This document shows, piece by piece, positions 32,687-41,188 of a stretch of 64,000 bases of DNA (the first letter of the stretch is position 1; each line of letters opens with the position of its first letter). The notes beneath the pieces were generated by a model. That model had not been told where the DNA came from. It worked only from the letters and a program-made list of their open reading frames with translations, and made no database searches. The position numbers were made by a program, and so were the translations under genes. The stretch comes from JACKAQ01 sp965227145 (GTDB lineage Bacteria > Calditrichota > Calditrichia > RBG-13-44-9 > J075), in contig OZ245730.1 in the NCBI GenBank assembly GCA_965227145.1, positions 1,550,001 to 1,614,000 of the forward strand, read 5' to 3'.

Positions 32687-34525
32687 TTATTTTCGGAAAT
32701 ATTTTAAGAGATTGCTCAACAAATCTGCCGCAGAATCGTAAAATTCCTGTGCGGCATCCGGTGTTGCCTGTCCGGGGGCGAATCGCCGGAAATCGGCTTC
32801 GTCGAGGCATTTTAAATATTCGTCGATCAGCGATTCGTCAACCTTGCTTTCGTGCAGCAGCGATGCCACGTTGTCGCGCATCAACCCGGCGGCGGAGTGA
32901 TTGGTTTTATCCGCCACAAATCCCAACAATGCCCGGGACACTTCGCCATAAAATGCTTCAAATTTTTGTTGATTCATCAACGTTTTGGCAGTTTTCAGGC
33001 GTTTTTCCGCCTGTTTGGATGCCTGCCGTTTGCGGGCATATTCCACATTTGTGCTCATTTTTTCCTGATGCTGGCGATAGCCAAACGCCATTCCCAACGC
33101 GAGCAGCGGCAAAAATAGCGCGCTCAAAAACCAGCCTGAAGTGTATGGCGCGGCATCAACCGAAACGAGATCGGACATTTTTTCTTTGATAAAATGAATA
33201 TCCCGCCCGAGCAGCCGCACTTCCGATTTGGTGAAATTGCCGCTGTTCATTCCGGCGGCCAAATCGCCTTCCTGCACATCGATCAAATATTCGCGGGAAC
33301 GCAAAGTGCGATATTGTTTGGTTGTCGGGTCAAAAAAGGAAATTTCCAGCGGATCGAGCGTGTATTCGCCGGGCGAACGGGGGATGATTACATATTCCAT
33401 ATCGCGCGAGAAAAAGAGGCGATCGCCGCGCCGGTTGACATTATCGCTAATTTTGGGATTAAACACTTCGAACGATTCCGGGAAATTGATTTGCAAATCC
33501 TGCAGCGTTTTTAAATTGCCGGAACCACTTAATTTGATTTTGTAAGTGATTGCCTCATTTGCTTTTACGGTCGTTTTGTCGATGTCCACCGTCATGTTGA
33601 AATTGCCAACCAGCCCGCTGAAATTCTCCGGTTTTCCGTTGGCGGGCAGTTGCTGAACATCGAGTTTGATCTCGCGACTGCTCAAAATTTTGCGTGTGGT
33701 TCTGCCCAGCGGATCGTCAAAAAAATCATCAAATACCGAAAATGGATCGCGCCGCCGCCGGCGCTCCACCACATCCACCGACAGTTGCAGCGGTGTAATG
33801 TTCAGGTCACCGGATTTGGTCGGGAACAGCGCCAGCTTTTTCACTTCCGCAACGCTGTATTGCTGTCCGTTGATGACTTCCTGCGTGACCGGAATGTTTT
33901 GGGCAATCTCGTATTCTTCCACCCAAAAACCCACGGTTTCCGGCAGCTTGATAAAATCGGGATTTCGGATGGGCACCCGGAAATACACTTTGTAACTAAC
34001 GTTGATTTGATCGTTTACGTAAACTTTTGTTTTTGATGGGATTGCGCGAATAAACAAATCCTGGCTTTCGCCGGATTCATTTTGATTTTGCGATTGTGCC
34101 GGCGTTGTTTCCTGCACAACGGTAATCACAATCGGCTCTGACCGATAGGTGTTGCCTTTGTGTTTTACAGAAACGGAAGGGATGGTAAATTTGCCGGTTT
34201 TTTTGGCGAGCAACGTTACAGAATAGGTTTTGCTGACATTCACCCGTCCGTTGATCATGTTAAATTGGGAAGATTGGTTGGGTCCGCTGAGCACCCGAAA
34301 ATCGTTCAATGGCGGTAATTCAACTTCGGGCAGCGAGCGGTTCGCGCCGCTAACTTCCAGCTTAAACTGGAACGCATCGCTCAAACCAACGGTATTTTGG
34401 TTGACGCTTGCGATCAGGCTAATTTCCTGCGCAAAGCCCGTCGATATCGCGAAAAGCAAAAATGTCAGAACGGAAAAGTATTTGTAAATTCTCAATTTAA
34501 CCAACACCGATTGTTTATTTTTCAA
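32687..34525 (-). CDS. batD: BatD: oxygen-tolerance family protein
   Basis: 612 aa. The signal peptide (1-32, cut after GFAQ) leads into the BatD domain: EISLIASVNQNTVGLSDAFQFKLEVSG, LPPLNDFRVLSGPNQS, YSVTLLAKKTGKFTIPSVSVKHKG, then PEFSGLVGNFNM-type Ig-like repeats. One membrane helix lies near residue 470 (GWFLSALFLPLLALGMAFGY). A cytosolic helical tail begins KRQASKQAEKRLKTAK and contains FYGEVSRALLGFVADK. The gene comes 29 nt after the Gln-rich gene and 13 nt before batE. In Bacteroidota, Bat proteins affect aerotolerance and stress survival; the molecular function is unsettled. Confidence 0.92.
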   Translation of the reverse strand: MKNKQSVLVKLRIYKYFSVLTFLLFAISTGFAQEISLIASVNQNTVGLSDAFQFKLEVSGANRSLPEVELPPLNDFRVLSGPNQSSQFNMINGRVNVSKTYSVTLLAKKTGKFTIPSVSVKHKGNTYRSEPIVITVVQETTPAQSQNQNESGESQDLFIRAIPSKTKVYVNDQINVSYKVYFRVPIRNPDFIKLPETVGFWVEEYEIAQNIPVTQEVINGQQYSVAEVKKLALFPTKSGDLNITPLQLSVDVVERRRRRDPFSVFDDFFDDPLGRTTRKILSSREIKLDVQQLPANGKPENFSGLVGNFNMTVDIDKTTVKANEAITYKIKLSGSGNLKTLQDLQINFPESFEVFNPKISDNVNRRGDRLFFSRDMEYVIIPRSPGEYTLDPLEISFFDPTTKQYRTLRSREYLIDVQEGDLAAGMNSGNFTKSEVRLLGRDIHFIKEKMSDLVSVDAAPYTSGWFLSALFLPLLALGMAFGYRQHQEKMSTNVEYARKRQASKQAEKRLKTAKTLMNQQKFEAFYGEVSRALLGFVADKTNHSAAGLMRDNVASLLHESKVDESLIDEYLKCLDEADFRRFAPGQATPDAAQEFYDSAADLLSNLLKYFRK

Positions 34526-34553
34526 TATTAAACTTAGTCAGGAATTTCGCAGA

Positions 34554-35120
34554 TTACCAATCTTTCTCTACTTTCTTTTTGCCGATCATGGGAATTTTTT
34601 TCAGCTTCTGGTTTTCTTTTTCTTTGGCACGTAGCGCCTGCAAAATCCGTTCGGCGTCCTCTTTGGAAATCTGGTTGGGCTGCAGCGGTTGTTGCTGTTG
34701 TTGATCCTCCGGGTTTTGCTGCTCTTTCATATCTTCCGGTTGCTGCTGCTGTTCCTGCTCTTTTTCTTCGTCCTGCTGCTGCTGATCTTCCTGATTTTGC
34801 TGCTGTTCCTGCTGATCTTTTTTCTGCTGATCTTCCTGATTTTGCTGGTTCTGCTGATCCTGATTTTGATCTTGCTGGTTTTGCTGATTTTGTTGCTGCT
34901 GTTGCTGTTGCTGCTGTTCTTTCTGCTCTTTTAATTTGGTGAGCAACGCCTGAAGTTTAGGATTATCCGGCTCAATTTCCAGTCCGCGCTGCACTTTGGC
35001 AATCGCGTCTTCCAGTTTGCTGTCGATGTAAGATTGTGCGCTGCCATGAAAATAATCGTTTGCTGTTTGTCCAAAAACCGGCAGCGAAACCGCAAAGATG
35101 AGTGCAAAAAACCACTTCAT
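34554..35120 (-). CDS. Secreted Gln-rich TPR-fragment protein of the Bat operon
   Basis: 188 aa. Signal peptide 1-17 (MKWFFALIFAVSLPVFG). Residues 25-66 hold a single TPR-like helix pair (SYIDSKLEDAIAKVQRGLEIEPDNPKLQALLTKLKEQ). From about 67 to 150 the protein is almost only Gln, Asn, Glu, Asp and Lys. It ends with a short helix (SKEDAERILQALRAKEKENQKLKKIP) and KKKVEKDW. The ending and the operon position match the C-terminal half of BatC-like proteins (acidic/Gln-rich after a TPR). It starts 5 nt after the batC stop. The disordered Gln stretch is coded by CAG/CAA repeats and is likely to vary in length. Confidence 0.85.
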   Translation of the reverse strand: MKWFFALIFAVSLPVFGQTANDYFHGSAQSYIDSKLEDAIAKVQRGLEIEPDNPKLQALLTKLKEQKEQQQQQQQQQNQQNQQDQNQDQQNQQNQEDQQKKDQQEQQQNQEDQQQQDEEKEQEQQQQPEDMKEQQNPEDQQQQQPLQPNQISKEDAERILQALRAKEKENQKLKKIPMIGKKKVEKDW

Positions 35121-35125
35121 TTTAT

Positions 35126-35785
35126 TTAATCCTCAATTTTTTCAATGTCTGCAACTTCTTTCAATCGATTGATAAACGATTGAAACGACGCCACAGTTTC
35201 ATCCGAGCGCAAGCCCTTTTGCATCAGGTCGAATGCCTCGCGATAAAGCCGTTGCGAAACCAGAATTTCCGCCCGCGCTTTCAATTGTTTGGCAAATTCC
35301 GACGGCTCGATATTATCATTTTGCTGATTTTGATCCTGCTTTTCCTGATCTTCCTTTTCCTTCAATTTGCGCTGCGCCAGCTCCAGATTGTGTTTGGCCT
35401 GCAGATCTTCCGGGTTCAATTGCAGCGCTTTTTTGTATGATTCGATGGCTTGCTCATATTCCTCGTTGCTGAACCGGGCGTTTCCCAGATTGTAAAAAGC
35501 GTTTTGGCGAAGCTGATCATCCGGTGATGTCAGCGCTTTTTCGAAAACGGGAATCGCATTTTTGAAATCCCCTTTTTTATAGAGCGCGGCACCGAAGTTA
35601 AAATTTGCCTGTGGATCGTCCGGCGCGCTGGCGAGGGCACTTTCAAAATCTTGCGCCGCGATTTCGTAACTGCCTTCCGAATATGCTTTTAGCCCGCTTT
35701 CCATTTTGGCGGCATCCGCCTGCTGGGCGAATATGCAAACCGGTGACAGCAGCAGCATGAAAATTATGAATATTACTTTTCTCAT
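35126..35785 (-). CDS. batC: BatC: TPR protein
   Basis: 219 aa. Signal peptide 1-20 (cut after IFAQ). TPR units follow: GLKAYSEGSYEIAAQDFESALASAPDDPQANFNFGAALYKKGDFKNAIPVFEKAL and NAFYNLGNARFSNEEYEQAIESYKKALQLNPEDLQAKHNLELAQRKL. Then comes a charged Gln/Asp segment and a final helical segment (SEFAKQLKARAEILVSQRLYREAFDLMQKGL). Periplasmic scaffold of the Bat complex by family and operon position, between batB and the Gln-rich gene. It could have been one longer BatC split into two genes, because the gap to the next gene is only 5 nt. Confidence 0.88.
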   Translation of the reverse strand: MRKVIFIIFMLLLSPVCIFAQQADAAKMESGLKAYSEGSYEIAAQDFESALASAPDDPQANFNFGAALYKKGDFKNAIPVFEKALTSPDDQLRQNAFYNLGNARFSNEEYEQAIESYKKALQLNPEDLQAKHNLELAQRKLKEKEDQEKQDQNQQNDNIEPSEFAKQLKARAEILVSQRLYREAFDLMQKGLRSDETVASFQSFINRLKEVADIEKIED

Positions 35786-35822
35786 TATTTAAACCATTGA
35801 AAAATAGTTAGTTTGCTCAATA

Positions 35823-36875
35823 TCAAAACCGGTTTTCCACAGCCTGTTTGCGGGCAATTGCCATCAATCGTTGGTGGCTGCGGCGTTCGCTGATAAACAT
35901 TTCCAGCGCAAAAATGATCAGCGCGATCAACAAAAAAATCTGGAAACGGTCTTCAAATTGGGTGAATTCGCGGGCGGAAAGCTCCTTTTTTTCCATACCC
36001 ATCATTTCTTCGTAAACCTGCGCGAGTCCGCCGCCGGCAGCGCCCATGCTCACAAATTTGCCGTTGGCGGCATCGGCAATTTTTTCCAGCGTGAGCACAT
36101 CCAGTTTGGTAGTGATGGTTTGTCCGCGATTGTCTTTTTTGTATCCGGTCATTTGTCCGCGCTGGTTGTATTCGGGAATCGGTGCGCCTGCCGGTGACCC
36201 AACGCCAACGGTGTAAATCAGCACACCGTTTTCGGCGGCTTCCTGCGCGATTTCTACCGGATCGTCTTCGTGATCTTCGCCGTCGGTGATGACGATCAGC
36301 ACTTTGTATTTTTGCTCCTGCGATACAAAAGATGTCATCGCCGTGCGGATCGCTTCGGAAATTGACGTGCCCGGTTGCGGAATGCTGCCAACGTTGCTTT
36401 CATCGAGAAACAGTTTTGCTGCGCCGTAATCGAGTGTCAGTGGGCATTGCACAAACGCCAGGCTGGAAAACAGGATCAGCCCGACGCGATCGCCGCGTAA
36501 TTCGTCGATAAAGTTCGATATTTCCTGCTTTGCGCGATCAAATCGATTGGGCGCGACATCCTCCGCCAGCATGCTTTTGGACACATCCAGCGCGATGAAC
36601 ACGTCCAAACCTTCGCGTTTCACTTCCTGCAATTTTGTCCCGATTTGCGGATTGGTGAGCGCCAAAACCAGCACAGAATAACCGAGCAAAAACAGCACAG
36701 CTTTCCAGACGCGTTTGCGCGGACTGATGCTGCGGGTCAGTTGGGCGATCAAATGATCATCGCCGAGGCGCTGCAACAGCCGTTTCCGGTGGCGTGTTGC
36801 CCAAAACAGGAACGCCATCAGCACCGGCACCAGCCAAAATAAATGAAAAAATTCAGGATTCGCGAATCGTAACAT
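35823..36875 (-). CDS. batB: BatB: von Willebrand factor A-domain membrane protein
   Basis: 350 aa. N-terminal membrane helices (about 9-27 and 57-74) flank the short BatA_N region. The VWA domain has an intact MIDAS: DVSKS (Asp97, Ser99, Ser101), a Thr loop (PQPGTSISEAI) and TDGEDHEDD. A membrane helix lies near 315-332 (RFQIFLLIALIIFALEMFI), then a basic tail. It differs from the neighbouring BatA by TDGEDHEDDP and the C-terminal helix with FISERRSHQRL. It sits 155 nt after batA, the space being filled by two palindromic elements. Binds divalent metal and partner proteins in the periplasm. Confidence 0.92.
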   Translation of the reverse strand: MLRFANPEFFHLFWLVPVLMAFLFWATRHRKRLLQRLGDDHLIAQLTRSISPRKRVWKAVLFLLGYSVLVLALTNPQIGTKLQEVKREGLDVFIALDVSKSMLAEDVAPNRFDRAKQEISNFIDELRGDRVGLILFSSLAFVQCPLTLDYGAAKLFLDESNVGSIPQPGTSISEAIRTAMTSFVSQEQKYKVLIVITDGEDHEDDPVEIAQEAAENGVLIYTVGVGSPAGAPIPEYNQRGQMTGYKKDNRGQTITTKLDVLTLEKIADAANGKFVSMGAAGGGLAQVYEEMMGMEKKELSAREFTQFEDRFQIFLLIALIIFALEMFISERRSHQRLMAIARKQAVENRF

Positions 36876-36951
36876 GGTTTTTCTATTTAATATTTTTAAT
36901 TGTATATTTAATATTTATAAGGCTTTAGGTTTTGTGTTGAAAAAATAATCC

Positions 36952-37018
36952 GGTTCGCACATGTGCGAACCCTACAAAAGATCAGGTCGCAACCGTAGGG
37001 AACGCATATTTGCGTTCC
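36952..37018. repeat. Two head-to-head palindromes of the GTAG/CTAC family
   Basis: GGTTCGCACATGTGCGAACC (36952-36971) is followed by CTAC. After 20 nt comes GTAG, then GGAACGCA-TATT-TGCGTTCC (36999-37018, unit from 36995). The two are inverted relative to each other. They sit between batA and batB inside the operon and would form strong RNA hairpins in the transcript. Confidence 0.8.
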
Positions 37019-37030
37019 GAATCAATTAAT

Positions 37031-38020
37031 TTACGGGAGCCGCCGTAAATACGTATGCCGCAGCAGCAATTCGATCAACAGCAGAATTAATCCCGCCAAA
37101 GCATAATTGACAAACAGCTCAGTATATTTGGTGTATTCTTTCACCTCGATTTTGGTTTTTTCCAGTTCATCGATTTGTTTGTAAATATCGCGCAATTTTT
37201 GGGTGTCCGTGGCGCGGAAATACTGCCCGCCAGTGGTCTCGGCGATTCGCGTGAGCAAATCTTCATCGATTTCCACCGGAATCGGTTTGTATTGTTTGCC
37301 GAACAGCGGATGGCTGAACGGATACATCGCGGTGCCGCGAGTGCCTGCGCCAATCGTATAAACGCGCACGCCGAAGGTTTGCGCGACCTGCGCAGCGGTG
37401 ATCGGATCGACCTCACCGGCGTTGTTTTCGCCATCGGTGAGCATGATGACCACTTTGCTTTTGGCGCGACTTTCCTGCAGCCGTGCAACGGCGGTTGCCA
37501 GCCCGTTGCCCATCGCGGTGCCGTCCCACGCTTCCGAGGCGACTTCCACTTTTTCGAGAATATCGGTGAGCACGCCGTAATCGAGCGTTAGCGGGCATTG
37601 GCTGAAGGCTTCGCGGGCGAAAATCACCAATCCGATCGGATCGTTGATTCGTCCGCCGATAAATTCCTCCGCAACCATTTTCGCAGCGCCGAGCCGGTTT
37701 TTCGGTTTGAAATCTTCCGCCAGCATCGATGTACTCACATCCACCACCAGCATGATGTCGATACCTTCGGTGATCACTTCTTCCTGCTTTGCGCCGGACT
37801 GCGGTCTGGCGAACGCGACGATCAGCAATCCGAGACCGATTAACTGCAGCCAATACAAATAGTTACCTAAAACCTGGCGAATCGTTTTCGGCAGCTTTTT
37901 GATATGCCGCAAACTCGAAAAATTGACCTGCCCGTTCATCCGTTTTCGCCAATAATAAATGGCGATCAGCGGGAGCAGGAGCAGCAAAAAAAGGTATTCG
38001 GGATTTGCAAATCGAAACAT
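37031..38020 (-). CDS. batA: BatA: von Willebrand factor A-domain membrane protein
   Basis: 329 aa. Membrane helices at 8-23 and 55-71, then a VWA domain with complete MIDAS: DVSTS (Asp94, Ser96, Ser98), the Thr in AWDGTAMGNGLATAV, and MLTDGENNAGEVDP. YTIGAGTRGTAMYPFSHPLFGKQY and ITETTGGQYFRATDTQKLRDIYKQIDELEKT are typical BatA sequence. The last helix is at about 305-322. The stop is followed by the palindrome pair. It starts 4 nt after the BatD-like gene 38024-39028, so both are translated from one message. Confidence 0.93.
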   Translation of the reverse strand: MFRFANPEYLFLLLLLPLIAIYYWRKRMNGQVNFSSLRHIKKLPKTIRQVLGNYLYWLQLIGLGLLIVAFARPQSGAKQEEVITEGIDIMLVVDVSTSMLAEDFKPKNRLGAAKMVAEEFIGGRINDPIGLVIFAREAFSQCPLTLDYGVLTDILEKVEVASEAWDGTAMGNGLATAVARLQESRAKSKVVIMLTDGENNAGEVDPITAAQVAQTFGVRVYTIGAGTRGTAMYPFSHPLFGKQYKPIPVEIDEDLLTRIAETTGGQYFRATDTQKLRDIYKQIDELEKTKIEVKEYTKYTELFVNYALAGLILLLIELLLRHTYLRRLP

Positions 38021-38023
38021 AAT

Positions 38024-39028
38024 TTATGAATTGACCGTTTTTGATTCCGTTTCAGCCGGTTCGATGCGCTGCATTTTTTCGACAGCAGCAAATTCCAGCC
38101 GTGTTTCCTCGATAAATTTCCGCACCAGCGCCACGGTTTTGTCCGTGTCATCGCTGCCGGGAATAAATTTGGCAAACTTCACCAGATCGCACATGTGCAG
38201 CGCATCAATTGCGTGCGTCGCCTGTTGCGATTCAATCTGGCTTTGTTCCAGCGATTCGACCAGCTCGCCAGTGGTTTCCTCCAATGCGCGAATGTAAAAT
38301 CGACCCTCCACATATCGCCGCAAAATATCAGACAAAATGGAATAAAATGCTTTGTGTTTGCCGGTTCTCAGCAAATCGGATTGCAACAGATGTTCCAGTT
38401 CCTCCAATGCAATTTCGTGGGCCGGGCGAATCACCTCTTTTTTGAACAGCGCTTTCGGGCGATCGGTTTTTTTGCGTAAAAAGAAATACCACACCGCCAA
38501 ACCAATCAACAGCGCGGCTACAATTGCCCAAATCCACCAGCGATTGCCAGGCAGCCCGAACGGCGGACGGATATCCTCCAGTTCGGCATTTTCCGCTTCG
38601 ATGACGCTGTGCACAGTGATGGTGATCGGGTCGGCATCGATAATCTGGTAATCGCCATCGGACAGCGAATCCGGCGGCAAAAACGCGACAGGGTAGGAGG
38701 GGATGATGTATGTGCCGGTATCGTAAACCGCCAGCGTGTATTCAAATTTTTGGATGATTCGTTTGCCCTCGCGGCGTTCCGGCAACGGCTGAAATTCGCG
38801 AACCTCGAACGCACCGATGTTGCTGCCTTTGGCGGGATCGCGCAGTTCAACGCCTTCGCGGCGATTAATTTCCAGCGAATATTTGATCGGATCGCCAACG
38901 GTGAGCACGGTTTTATCTACGCTCGCTTTCACTTCAATCAGCGATGATTGCGCGAAAACTGCAGCGGAAAATACCATCGCAATTGCTGCGATAAATAGTT
39001 GGAAATATGTGAGATATCTTTTGTTCAT
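38024..39028 (-). CDS. Short BatD-like membrane protein
   Basis: 334 aa from ATG 39028 with GAGG about 8 nt upstream; an ATG at 39106 would add 26 residues before the signal peptide. The signal peptide (MNKRYLTYFQLFIAAIAMVF to VFAQ) is followed by one Ig-like BatD-type domain (IEVKASVDKTVLTVGDPIKYSLEINRREGVEL). A membrane helix is at about 163-180 (WWIWAIVAALLIGLAVWYFF). The cytosolic helical domain has ALEELEHLLQSDLLRTGKHKAFYSILSDILRRYVEGRFYIRALEETTGEL. This resembles BatD/DUF4381-type helpers placed between DUF58 and BatA genes. It probably belongs to the MoxR-DUF58-BatA assembly. Exact family not certain. Confidence 0.85.
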   Translation of the reverse strand: MNKRYLTYFQLFIAAIAMVFSAAVFAQSSLIEVKASVDKTVLTVGDPIKYSLEINRREGVELRDPAKGSNIGAFEVREFQPLPERREGKRIIQKFEYTLAVYDTGTYIIPSYPVAFLPPDSLSDGDYQIIDADPITITVHSVIEAENAELEDIRPPFGLPGNRWWIWAIVAALLIGLAVWYFFLRKKTDRPKALFKKEVIRPAHEIALEELEHLLQSDLLRTGKHKAFYSILSDILRRYVEGRFYIRALEETTGELVESLEQSQIESQQATHAIDALHMCDLVKFAKFIPGSDDTDKTVALVRKFIEETRLEFAAVEKMQRIEPAETESKTVNS

Positions 39029-39145
39029 TTTCACGGCCTCGTTCAAAGCTACTGCTTTGAACGCATATTTTTCTGAGAATCTCGTGATCCAATAATTGTT
39101 GATCATTTTGTTTTCAAACCGCTTATCATAGATGCTACGCTACGA

Positions 39146-40039
39146 TCACCGGAACCGGCGTGCGCGCATGCGGAAAAATTTGGTCAGCGGTTTCACATAC
39201 GATTGATGAGTGTAAATATCGATATAATCGATGCCGTTGGTTTTGAAAAATCGTGCCAGTCTGGATTTCTCTTTTTGGGCGGTATCGGCGTATTGTTTGC
39301 GGAGCGATTCGGCACCGGTATCGACGAGCATAAATTCGCCGGTTTCCAGATCCTGCATTTCCACCAATCCAATGCCGGGCAGTTGCTCCTCCAGCGGATC
39401 GATGATGTGCAACGCGACCAGATCGTGCCGTTTGTTGGCGATCTGCAAATCTTTTTCGTAATCTTCCGCCACAAAATCGCTGATCAAAAACACGGTTGCG
39501 CGGCGTTTCAAAATCTGGTTCATGTATTGCAGCGCCACGGCGATGTCCGTTTTCGGCGTGCGGGGAATGTTGTCCGGATCTTCGTAAAACAGCAGTTCGC
39601 GAATCACGCGCAGCACGTGCTGGCGACCTTTTCGCGGCGGCACAAATTTTTCGATTTTATCACTAAAGATAATCAGCCCGACTTTGTCATTGTTTTTGAT
39701 GGCGGATGCTGCCAGCAGCGCGGAAATTTCCGTTGCGATTTCCGATTTTTGCTGACCACGGGTGCCGAAAGCGCCGGACGCACTCACATCGAACAGCACC
39801 ATCACAGTGAGTTCGCGTTCCTCGTCGAACACTTTCACGAAGGGGTGATTCATCCGGGCGGATACGTTCCAGTCGATATTGCGGACGTCGTCGCCGGCCA
39901 GATATTCGCGCACTTCCGCAAATTCCATCCCGCGACCTTTGAACACCGAGTGATATTCGCCGGCGAAAACCTCGTTCACCACGCCGCGAATGCTCAGCTC
40001 AATCTGCCGGACTTTTTTTAGTAACTCTTTTGTTTCCAT
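39146..40039 (-). CDS. DUF58-domain protein
   Basis: 297 aa, soluble. The DUF58 signature is GRGMEFAEVREYLAGDDVRNIDWNVSARMNHPFVKVFDEERELTVMVLFDVSASGAFG, combining the RxYxxGDDxRxIDW motif with the VWA-like DVSAS metal site. Later FVPPRKGRQHVLRVIRELLFYEDP and TVFLISDFVAEDYEKDLQIANKRHDLVALHIIDPLE follow. DUF58 proteins are encoded together with MoxR ATPases and are thought to be acted on by them. It follows moxR by 147 nt that contain three palindromes. Cytosolic. Confidence 0.92.
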   Translation of the reverse strand: METKELLKKVRQIELSIRGVVNEVFAGEYHSVFKGRGMEFAEVREYLAGDDVRNIDWNVSARMNHPFVKVFDEERELTVMVLFDVSASGAFGTRGQQKSEIATEISALLAASAIKNNDKVGLIIFSDKIEKFVPPRKGRQHVLRVIRELLFYEDPDNIPRTPKTDIAVALQYMNQILKRRATVFLISDFVAEDYEKDLQIANKRHDLVALHIIDPLEEQLPGIGLVEMQDLETGEFMLVDTGAESLRKQYADTAQKEKSRLARFFKTNGIDYIDIYTHQSYVKPLTKFFRMRARRFR

Positions 40040-40065
40040 TGATTTATATGCTTCGATATTTTTTC

Positions 40066-40176
40066 GGAACGGTCACGACCGTTCCCTACATATTTCTCGT
40101 TCCAGGCTCCGCCTGGAATGTTATGTTGATTAAATCGGCAATATTGAATTTCTGAACGGTCACGACCGTTCCCTAC
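40066..40176. repeat. Cluster of three palindromes between moxR and DUF58 gene
   Basis: GGAACGGTCACGACCGTTCC (40066-40085) plus CTACATATTTC; TTCCAGGC-TCC-GCCTGGAA (40100-40118); and GAACGGTCACGACCGTTC (40154-40171) plus CCTACATATTTC. The first and third are direct copies including their flanks, implying duplication or independent insertion of one mobile palindrome. Confidence 0.85.
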
Positions 40177-40186
40177 ATATTTCCGG

Positions 40187-41188
40187 TTAGGGCACTTCCA
40201 CCTGATTAAGCACTTTGCGCACCACATCTTCCGAGGTCACTTCTTCCGCTTCCGCTTCAAACGTGACAATCACGCGATGGCGCAGCACATCCAGCCCGAT
40301 CGCTTTCACATCTTCCGGCGTAACGTATCCGCGACGGCGCAAAAATGCGTGGGCTTTGGCAGCGCGTTTCAGGTTGATCGATGCGCGCGGCGATGCGCCG
40401 AAGGCAATCAGCGGTTTCAGATCTTTCGCGCCGTAGGCTTCCGGCTCGCGGGTTGCAAAAACGATATCAATAATATACCGTTCAATTTTTTCGTCGATAT
40501 ACACTTCGTCCACCACTTTGCGGGCGCGAAGAATATCCTTCGGGCTCACCTGTGCTGAGGGTTCGGGCGGCGCGCCGTCGCTCATCCGGCGGATGATTTC
40601 CAACTCCTCATCCCGGGAAGGATAACCGACTTTCAGCTTCAGCATAAAACGATCTACCTGTGCTTCCGGCAGCGGATAGGTGCCTTCCTGCTCGATCGGG
40701 TTTTGGGTAGCGAGCACCAAAAACGGATTTTCCAGCGGATAGGTTTTGTCGCCAATCGTCACCTGTCGTTCCTGCATCGCTTCCAATAGCGCGCTTTGCA
40801 CTTTCGCGGGGGAGCGATTGATTTCGTCTGCCAAAATAAGGTTGGAAAAAATAGGACCTTTGTGGGTGATAAATTCGCCGTTTCGCTGGTTGTAAATCAA
40901 CGTGCCGAGCAAGTCTGCCGGCAGCAAATCCGGCGTAAACTGGATGCGCTGGAATTTGCAATCGATAATCCGCGCCAGCGTGTTGACGGTCAGTGTTTTT
41001 GCCAGTCCCGGCACACCTTCCAGCAGCACGTGACCGTTGCTCAACAAACCGATCAGCAGTCGCTCCACCATATATTTTTGCCCGACAATCACTTTGCCGA
41101 CTTCTGCGGTAACTTTATCGACGAATGCACTTTCCTGATGGATTTTTTCGTTAATTGCCTGAATGTCCAATTGCATCGTTTCCCTCAT
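40187..41188 (-). CDS. MoxR-family AAA+ ATPase
   Basis: 333 aa. The MoxR set is complete: IVGQKYMVERLLIGLLSNGHVLLEGVPGLAKT (Walker A 58-65), RIQFTPDLLPADLLGT, GPIFSNLILADEINRSPAKVQSALLEAMQERQVT (Walker B and MoxR-specific loop), FLVLATQNPIEQEGTYPLPEAQVDRF (sensor 1) and GASPRASINLKRAAKAHAFLRRRGYVTPEDVK (sensor 2 region). It acts as a cytosolic chaperone-like ATPase on its VWA/DUF58 partners. Its start overlaps the stop of the upstream gene by 4 nt (ATGA), so translation is coupled. Confidence 0.95.
   Translation of the reverse strand: MRETMQLDIQAINEKIHQESAFVDKVTAEVGKVIVGQKYMVERLLIGLLSNGHVLLEGVPGLAKTLTVNTLARIIDCKFQRIQFTPDLLPADLLGTLIYNQRNGEFITHKGPIFSNLILADEINRSPAKVQSALLEAMQERQVTIGDKTYPLENPFLVLATQNPIEQEGTYPLPEAQVDRFMLKLKVGYPSRDEELEIIRRMSDGAPPEPSAQVSPKDILRARKVVDEVYIDEKIERYIIDIVFATREPEAYGAKDLKPLIAFGASPRASINLKRAAKAHAFLRRRGYVTPEDVKAIGLDVLRHRVIVTFEAEAEEVTSEDVVRKVLNQVEVP

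Noticed and set aside
34689..34934. Leu/Phe/Ile-rich plus-strand frame looking like a membrane protein
   Set aside because: It is the complement of the CAG/CAA Gln tract and reads CTG/TTG as Leu; no start signal.
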